Assembly (NCBI GenBank): GCA_050184295.1
Contig: JBFXAM010000081.1
Span: 1-19,679, forward strand
Source of the DNA: JBFXAM01 sp050184295
Lineage (GTDB): Bacteria; Planctomycetota; Phycisphaerae; UBA1845; Fen-1342
Length of the DNA: 19,679 nucleotides
Reading direction: 5' to 3'
In this document: positions 15,161-19,679 of the stretch, one piece after another
How the letters are laid out: every line of letters begins with the position of its first letter
How positions within the stretch are numbered: position 1 is the first letter of the stretch
Notes under the pieces: generated by a model
What the model was told of the DNA's origin: nothing
Database searches by the model: none
The model's input: only the letters and a program-made list of their open reading frames with translations
Position numbers and translations under genes: made by a program

Positions 15161-16741
15161 CTACCGCCCGGTCAGCAACGCGACAAACGGGTCGATGTCG
15201 AAGTTATTGACGCTGCCGTCATGGTTCGCATCGGCGTTGGCGAGGTTGCAGGTCGGGAACGCGGCGGCGTAGCCGGCGGGGTCGGTCAGCGCGAGCACGA
15301 AGGGGTCGATGTCGAAATTGTTGATCGCGCCGTCGCAATTCATGTCGCCGGGTAGCCCCGCGGGCGCGAGGATCTTCATGACCATGAAGTCGGCGCCCGC
15401 GGCGAAGTAGGAGTTGCCTCCCAGGTAGACGTTGCCCGCGGCGTCGATGTCCATGGCGAAGCAGGAATCCGAGTTGGTGCCGGCGTCGAAGGACTCGCGG
15501 AGCCGAAGCGTCCCATCGGGCTCGAACTTCAAAAGCGTGGGGTCGTACCCGGTGGGTCGCTCGTTGTCGGCGGCGGCGTAGATCAGGCCGTCGGGCCCGA
15601 TTCGCAGTGCGACGATCCAGTTCTCGTCGTAGGTTCCGTCCTCATCGAGCGCGTACTGCCATCGCAGCGCGCCATCGGGGGCGTAGGACTCGATCCACCC
15701 GTCGGTCTCCGTGGCGCCCAGCCAGGCTCCGCCGACGTAGACGTTGCCGGCGGGGTCGACCGCGATGCTCGTCGCCGCTTCCTCTCGCGCGCGAGTGGTC
15801 GACGTCTGCCAGAGGAGCGCGCCCGCCGGTGAGTACTTCAGGGTCATTGTGTCGAGATGGCGGTCGGGCTGGCCCTGCACGGGGTCCGGACGCCAGTATC
15901 CGGCGACATAGGCGTTGCCGAGGTCATCGGCGGTGATGGCGAGCCCCTCGTCGTCGCCGGTGTTGAAGCCGGGCGTGGAGAATTGCGCGCGATACGTCAG
16001 CGCGCCGCTGCTGGACAGCTTGACGGTCAGGAAGTCCTGATTGGCGCCGGGCTCAATCACATAGCCGGTGGCGTACACGTTTCCCTCCGCGTCCAGCGCG
16101 AGTGAGTTCGCGATGGCGCCGCGAAACGACGCGGAGTTTGTGTGGTATACCCACGCCACGGCGCCGTCGGGCGTGAACTTCATGACGTGGAAATCGGTCG
16201 CGTATCCGCCGGTCGGTCCCGGCTGGTAGAACACGCCGCCGACGACGTAACAGTTGCCCTCGGGATCGACGAGCATGTCCTGCGGCTGGTCGCCGCCGTT
16301 GCCGGGGCCGTTGTAGCGTTGCAGCCAGAGCTGCTCGCCGCTCGGGCTGTACTTGATCAGGACATAGTCGTAGTCGCTGCCGCCTTGGTTCACATTCCCG
16401 CCGTAGGAACCACCCAGCGTGTAGGTGTTCCCCTGCGCGTCGACGCCGAGCCCGCGGGCATCGTCGTCGCGGAAGGCGATATTTCCATACACGGCGGACC
16501 AGAGCAATGTGCCGTCCGGCCCATATCGAACCGTGGCGAAGTCACGGGTTCCATCGGCGGAGCGGCTGATTCCGGCGGCTGAGACGGTTCCACCGGGGCC
16601 GTGGGCGACTCTCGCGACGGAATCCAGATGGTTGCCAGGACCGGCCCAATGCTGGTACCAGAACGCCGGGCGCTCGGCCAGCGCGACCGAGCCGGCGGGA
16701 GAGGTGACGAGCGCCCAGAGCAGTAACTGTTTCATCTTCAT
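15161..16741 (-). CDS. Exported seven-bladed SBBP-type beta-propeller with dockerin-like tail
   Basis: Protein of 526 residues from the ATG at 16741, with AGGGAGG (16748-16754) 6 nt upstream. A second in-frame ATG two codons later is less well placed. A signal peptide covers about 1-23 (ending SVALAE). The body consists of repeats of the SBBP (seven-bladed beta-propeller) type. A D-F/Y-x-x-x-K-Y-x-P-x-G-x-x-x-W strand alternates with GNxYxxGG: GNTYTLGG, GNCYVVGG, GNVYATGY, GNAYVAGY, GNVYVGGA, GLIYAAAD and GNVYLGGN. That is seven copies by eye, fitting one full propeller over about residues 30-460. Such propellers are usually extracellular binding modules; no catalytic residues are seen. The dockerin-like tail is encoded at 15164-15349. 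Confidence 0.92.
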   Translation of the reverse strand: MKMKQLLLWALVTSPAGSVALAERPAFWYQHWAGPGNHLDSVARVAHGPGGTVSAAGISRSADGTRDFATVRYGPDGTLLWSAVYGNIAFRDDDARGLGVDAQGNTYTLGGSYGGNVNQGGSDYDYVLIKYSPSGEQLWLQRYNGPGNGGDQPQDMLVDPEGNCYVVGGVFYQPGPTGGYATDFHVMKFTPDGAVAWVYHTNSASFRGAIANSLALDAEGNVYATGYVIEPGANQDFLTVKLSSSGALTYRAQFSTPGFNTGDDEGLAITADDLGNAYVAGYWRPDPVQGQPDRHLDTMTLKYSPAGALLWQTSTTRAREEAATSIAVDPAGNVYVGGAWLGATETDGWIESYAPDGALRWQYALDEDGTYDENWIVALRIGPDGLIYAAADNERPTGYDPTLLKFEPDGTLRLRESFDAGTNSDSCFAMDIDAAGNVYLGGNSYFAAGADFMVMKILAPAGLPGDMNCDGAINNFDIDPFVLALTDPAGYAAAFPTCNLANADANHDGSVNNFDIDPFVALLTGR

Positions 16742-17178
16742 TGTGTGCCTCCCTGTGAGGTTGCAGCCCATGCGTCGACCGAACGCGCCCGGATGGGGCC
16801 TGATCGGCTGGCGGCAACGGGTTTGCCGGCGGCGGGGTCGGCGCCGGCCGGCATCGCTATCACAACGGAGGCACGGACCGCGGGTGGGAATACCAGGATT
16901 GCTCGAATTCGGCGTGCGGGCCGGGATGCGCGTGCGCGGATCGCGCAGCACGGAGCCGGTGCGGGGAGAGATCAGTGGGCGTCGTGGACCGAGCGTCGGG
17001 TCTGTCCGCGCCGGTCGTTTGTCGTGCGGGTTGAGGAACGGAATTGCCGCCGCCCGGCCCGGCTCGTGTGAGCCTGACCGGGCGGCTGGTCGTTGGTTGC
17101 GGGCGGGCGACGTGCCGTGCGCGGCACGCGCGGCGTTTTTCGGATCGCCGAGCGACGTCCGCCCGTCGATTGGGGTCG
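16742..17178. other. 437-bp gene-free spacer with stem-loops
   Basis: It holds the Shine-Dalgarno of the SBBP gene, a 6-bp stem-loop CGGCAA/TTGCCG at 16812-16828 in that gene's leader, and the long nested hairpin at 17049-17086. A further hairpin, CGTGCCG/CGGCACG (17111-17128), is followed 7 nt later by T5 on the plus strand, where no gene is transcribed. No coding region and no clear promoter were found. Confidence 0.5.
17049..17086 (-). terminator. Nested stem-loop downstream of the Cys-rich dockerin gene
   Basis: GCCGCCCGG (17049-17057) pairs with CCGGGCGGC (17078-17086), and inside it GGCTC (17061-17065) pairs with GAGCC (17070-17074) around GTGT. On the minus strand it is followed by a mildly T-rich AATTCCGTTCC but no true T-run. 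It lies about 93 nt after the stop at 17179, so a terminator or RNA-stabilising role is plausible. The two-storey layout resembles the terminator at 13035-13090. Confidence 0.4.
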
Positions 17179-18972
17179 CTACGGCCCGGTCAGCAGCGCG
17201 ACGAACGGATCGATGTCGAAGTTGTTGACGCTGCCGTCGTTGTTCGCATCGGCGTTGTTGATGTCGCAGCTCGGGAACGCGGCGGCGTAGCCGGCGGGGT
17301 CGGTGAGCGCGAGCACGAACGGGTCGATGTCAAAGTTGTTCACGGCGCCGTCGCAGTTCATGTCGCCGAGCGCGAACGCGGGTGCGGACGGGGCCGACAC
17401 CGCGAACGTCACTTCCTGCGGCGTGTGCGGCTTGAAGAGCCCGAGGGTCGCATCGGCCGCGACCGGCGGACGATTCGCAGTGAACCAGAAGTTGTACATG
17501 GTTCCCCAGCGCAGGGCGTTGGAGTTCTGATTCTGGGCGTACGTCTGCGGGCTCTGCCAAGTCACGCTGCCGCCGCTCACCGACGACGTCCAGTCGGTGT
17601 TGTCGTAGGGTTCGCCAGAGTGGTAGTTCACGTCGTGGAACCCGACGTTGGTCACGGTGACGCCCGGCGCGACCGGGACGCGCAGCGAGCCGCCGCTGCG
17701 GTCAGAACTGAGATTGAACACGGCGTAGTCATAGAGCCACGTGCCGTTGCCGAGATCGGTGACCTTGCTGGCGTAGCGGAAGATGCCCTCGCTCGGCACA
17801 TCGATGGTGCCCAGCGCCACGGACGGATCGGGCGTGTTGACGCCGAGGCCGTGGTCGCGCCAGGCCTGGATGGCCGCGACGCCGATCTGCATCGCGCCCT
17901 GCGGCGTCCAGTTGAAGCTGGCATCGACGGCCACGCGCTTGTACGACGCGTTGTTGAACGAGTTGCCGGCCGGCGCGTCGTCGGTGCCGACATAGACGCC
18001 TTCGGCGAAGTAGAGCGCGCCGGGATAGGTCGCGGCCTGCATGTCCGCCTGCGCGATTTGCAGGCGACGCCAGATCGCGTCGCCGCTGCTGCCGCTGTAG
18101 AACGGGAACGCGCCAGTGTAGGCGTTCACCGCGGAGCGCGGACCGAGGCGCCCCTGGCCGGCGTTGTACCCGGAGCTGTAGACGTCGCGGCAGCCGACGC
18201 CGAGCATGGAGCCGCCGACGCCGTTGCAAGCGATGCCGCAGCCGCTGCCGGCGGCGGCGCAGCAGGCCTGCTTGCAGAATCCGAGGCCGATCTGCATCAG
18301 TCGGCCGTTGTGCAGGCGATAGCCGTTGAACGCGACCGCGGGGGTCCCATTCCAACTGTTGCCCCAGCGGAGGTTCGCGTCACCGATGTTGCACGTGCCG
18401 GTGTAGAACGAATAAGCGTAGGTGGTGCCGACGGGTCCATAGCGGGAAATCTCGCCGATTTCGCTGTAAACGACGTCGGGTCCGGTGCCGCCGCCGGGCC
18501 CGCCTTCGGCCGCGTCGATGTCGAGCTGGAAGGTGCCGGTGGCGCCGGAGAAGCCGGCGACGCGGATCAGGTAGGTGTTGCTGGCGGTGATGCTAGCCTG
18601 GACGATCGTGCGCAGCCCGCACGCGTCGTCGATGCACGCGATCTGCGTGCCGCCGGCGCCGGGACAGCCGTCCCAGATCGCGAGTACGGTGTCATAGCTG
18701 GCGTTGGTGCAAGTCTGCGCAGTGAGCGTGCCGTCAAACGGTGCGACGAAGCTGTACCACACGTCGGGTGAAGTGCCGGACGCGCCGCACGAGCCGGTGC
18801 CGTCGTTGGTGGCGCCGACCGTCGTGCCGTTGTAGCTACCCTCCATGACCGGGATGGCGTTGGCACAGGCGTTGTTGGCAGGTTGAGCGGTCGCAAGCGC
18901 CGCTGTCGCCAGCGCGGCGGCCAGTGCGAGGCCGAGGACCAGTGGATCACGACGGTTGAAAGAACTACGCAC
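17179..18972 (-). CDS. Exported protein with PPC-like and Cys-rich domains and dockerin-like tail
   Basis: Protein of 597 residues. The start is the GTG at 18972, chosen because GGGAGGT lies 6 nt upstream (18979-18985) and a proper signal peptide follows (residues 1-30, RRDPLVLGLALAAALATAAL). Residues about 33-152 resemble the pre-peptidase C-terminal-like (PPC) domain of planctomycete exoproteins: NNACANA, then SPDVWYSFVAPFDG and TGTFQLDID. From about 165 to 520 the sequence resembles, from memory, a bacterial family with a CNIGxxxLxW entry, a YRLHNGRLMQIG strand and a Cys cluster (C233, C237, C238, C245, C249, C261), then LGPRSAVNAYTGAFP. I know no function for it. The tail is encoded at 17182-17367. 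Neighbours share only the tail and signal peptide, not the body. Confidence 0.92.
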   Translation of the reverse strand: MRSSFNRRDPLVLGLALAAALATAALATAQPANNACANAIPVMEGSYNGTTVGATNDGTGSCGASGTSPDVWYSFVAPFDGTLTAQTCTNASYDTVLAIWDGCPGAGGTQIACIDDACGLRTIVQASITASNTYLIRVAGFSGATGTFQLDIDAAEGGPGGGTGPDVVYSEIGEISRYGPVGTTYAYSFYTGTCNIGDANLRWGNSWNGTPAVAFNGYRLHNGRLMQIGLGFCKQACCAAAGSGCGIACNGVGGSMLGVGCRDVYSSGYNAGQGRLGPRSAVNAYTGAFPFYSGSSGDAIWRRLQIAQADMQAATYPGALYFAEGVYVGTDDAPAGNSFNNASYKRVAVDASFNWTPQGAMQIGVAAIQAWRDHGLGVNTPDPSVALGTIDVPSEGIFRYASKVTDLGNGTWLYDYAVFNLSSDRSGGSLRVPVAPGVTVTNVGFHDVNYHSGEPYDNTDWTSSVSGGSVTWQSPQTYAQNQNSNALRWGTMYNFWFTANRPPVAADATLGLFKPHTPQEVTFAVSAPSAPAFALGDMNCDGAVNNFDIDPFVLALTDPAGYAAAFPSCDINNADANNDGSVNNFDIDPFVALLTGP

Positions 18973-18978
18973 GCAAGC

Positions 18979-18985
18979 ACCTCCC
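18979..18985 (-). promoter_or_regulatory. Shine-Dalgarno site that fixes a GTG start
   Basis: GGGAGGT on the minus strand lies 6 nt before the GTG at 18972. The same GGGAGG core precedes the ATG starts at 14715 and 16741 at 5-6 nt, so this GTG, rather than a Met codon further upstream, is the start of the Cys-rich dockerin protein. Confidence 0.75.
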
Positions 18986-19179
18986 AGCGCCGCGGTGAGC
19001 GGCGGAACCTGAAAAAACCCCCGGATCACCATGAACGAGCAGATGGCGCCGAGCTGGACGAACTCGATGCGGCCCGGGAACACACCCGCACCGGCGGCGC
19101 GATCGGCGCGCCGACGCTCGCGGCTGCGTTGCGAACTAGCGTGCGCCGGTCGGGGCGCGCCGCCGAACCTGTGGCGCGT

Positions 19180-19209
19180 ATCGTACCACTCCGGCGGCGC
19201 GGGGAACAA
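19180..19209 (-). promoter_or_regulatory. Candidate promoter with a ~200-nt leader for the Cys-rich dockerin gene
   Basis: The minus strand carries TACGAT (19185-19180), four of six to the -10 consensus, preceded by TGG, giving an extended -10. TTGTTC (19209-19204) is an 18-nt-spaced -35 matching at three of six positions. It would leave a leader of about 200 nt including the two stem-loops of this spacer. Confidence 0.3.
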
Positions 19210-19319
19210 GCGCAATGTGAAATGGAGGATCGACTTTCGGACGCACGCACGGTTGTGCCGCGCGGCCGGCCAACGGGGCGTGGCAGGGGATGTGCCGCGC
19301 TGCCCGTGCGAAACGCGCG

Positions 19320-19355
19320 CCACCGGCGAGCGCGGGTCCGCGCGCTCGCCGGTGG
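19320..19355 (-). terminator. 15-bp perfect hairpin downstream of the right-edge dockerin gene
   Basis: CCACCGGCGAGCGCG (19320-19334) pairs perfectly with CGCGCTCGCCGGTGG (19341-19355) around a 6-nt loop. It starts about 60 nt after the stop at 19416 and is followed on the minus strand by GCGCGTTTCGC, so only three T residues. Its length and position make a terminator likely. Confidence 0.55.
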
Positions 19356-19415
19356 AGATGGGAGGAATCGGATCAATTCCACCGCGGGCGGCTAGCTCGC
19401 GAACCGCCGGATCGG

Positions 19416-19679
19416 TCAGCCGCCGATGAGCAGTTGCACGAACGCGTCGATGTCGAAGTTGTCGACCGCGCCGTCGCCGTTGATGTCGCACGCCCGCGTT
19501 CGGTCGCAGTCGGGGTAGTCGATCGCGTAGGTCTCCGGGCTGGTGAGCGCCTGGACGAACGGATCGATGTCGAAGTTGTCCACCACGCCGTCGCAGTTGG
19601 CGTCGCCGACCTCGCCCAGCGGCTCGTGGGCGGAGTCAAAACCAATCTTCACGGTGGCGGGCAACGTAAACGGGAGATC
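19416..19679 (-). CDS. C-terminal tail of a fifth dockerin-like exported protein (5' end outside window)
   Basis: Only the last 87 residues are visible; the frame is open through base 19679, so the gene continues to the right. After about 24 residues of an unknown ectodomain (FTLPATVKIGFDS) comes the dockerin-like tail of 63 residues (19419-19607), with the two calcium-loop motifs DANCDGVVDNFD and DINGDGAVDNFD. It is the most diverged of the five tails: it has an extra Cys (position 40 of the tail) and one residue more than the others, and it ends QLLIGG instead of ALLTGP. Role as for its neighbours. Confidence 0.9.
   Translation of the reverse strand, partial: DLPFTLPATVKIGFDSAHEPLGEVGDANCDGVVDNFDIDPFVQALTSPETYAIDYPDCDRTRACDINGDGAVDNFDIDAFVQLLIGG

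Larger units (their letters stand above)
18973..19415. other. 443-bp gene-free leader/spacer
   Basis: Next to the GTG start it holds the Shine-Dalgarno (18979-18985), then a 6-bp stem-loop CGCCGC/GCGGCG at 18988-19004. Further upstream are a 7-bp stem-loop CGGCGCG/CGCGCCG at 19095-19113, a candidate promoter at 19180-19209, and the 15-bp hairpin at 19320-19355 belonging to the gene that ends at 19416. No coding region is supported. Confidence 0.55.

Noticed and set aside
17111..17140. Plus-strand terminator-like hairpin followed by T5
   Set aside because: No gene is transcribed on the plus strand here and the T-run is 7 nt from the stem; on the minus strand it lacks the tail.

Overview
The window looks like a stretch of a high-GC planctomycete-type chromosome. 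Three things point that way: an ECF sigma factor overlapping a Ser/Thr protein kinase with a WD40 C-terminus, secreted mosaic proteins ending in a dockerin-like tail built on the motif NFDIDPFV, and an Asn/Asp-rich segment ending PDEC before one of those tails. The class within Planctomycetota cannot be fixed from this sequence alone. No tRNA, rRNA, transposase or CRISPR array was found.

Left part (1-6113). Two plus-strand genes encode paralogous secreted proteins of unknown function. The first is cut by the left edge (1-818); the second is complete (4964-6013). Between them, on the minus strand, lies a tightly overlapping pair: the ECF sigma factor (4091-4690) and a membrane Ser/Thr kinase with about fourteen WD40-like motifs (855-4100). 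The sigma gene and the second paralog are divergent and share a 273-bp upstream region, so the sigma/kinase pair may control the paralogs.

Middle (6124-7222). A minus-strand MobA-type molybdenum cofactor guanylyltransferase gene is followed, at higher coordinates, by a 421-bp gene-free spacer. That spacer holds a short array of palindromic repeats organised as two 60-bp units.

Right part (7223-19679). Five consecutive minus-strand genes encode exported proteins with different ectodomains but nearly the same 62-63 residue C-terminal dockerin-like tail: a 1,899-residue vWA/LamG mosaic, a probable propeller of an unassigned family, a seven-bladed SBBP-type propeller, a protein with a Cys-rich family domain, and the tail of a fifth gene that runs off the right edge. 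They are not packed as an operon. Spacers are 203 bp or about 440 bp and carry stem-loops (one a clear intrinsic terminator), candidate promoters, and strong Shine-Dalgarno sites just before the start codons. The shared tail suggests a common cell-surface or envelope destination. No cohesin partner is visible here.
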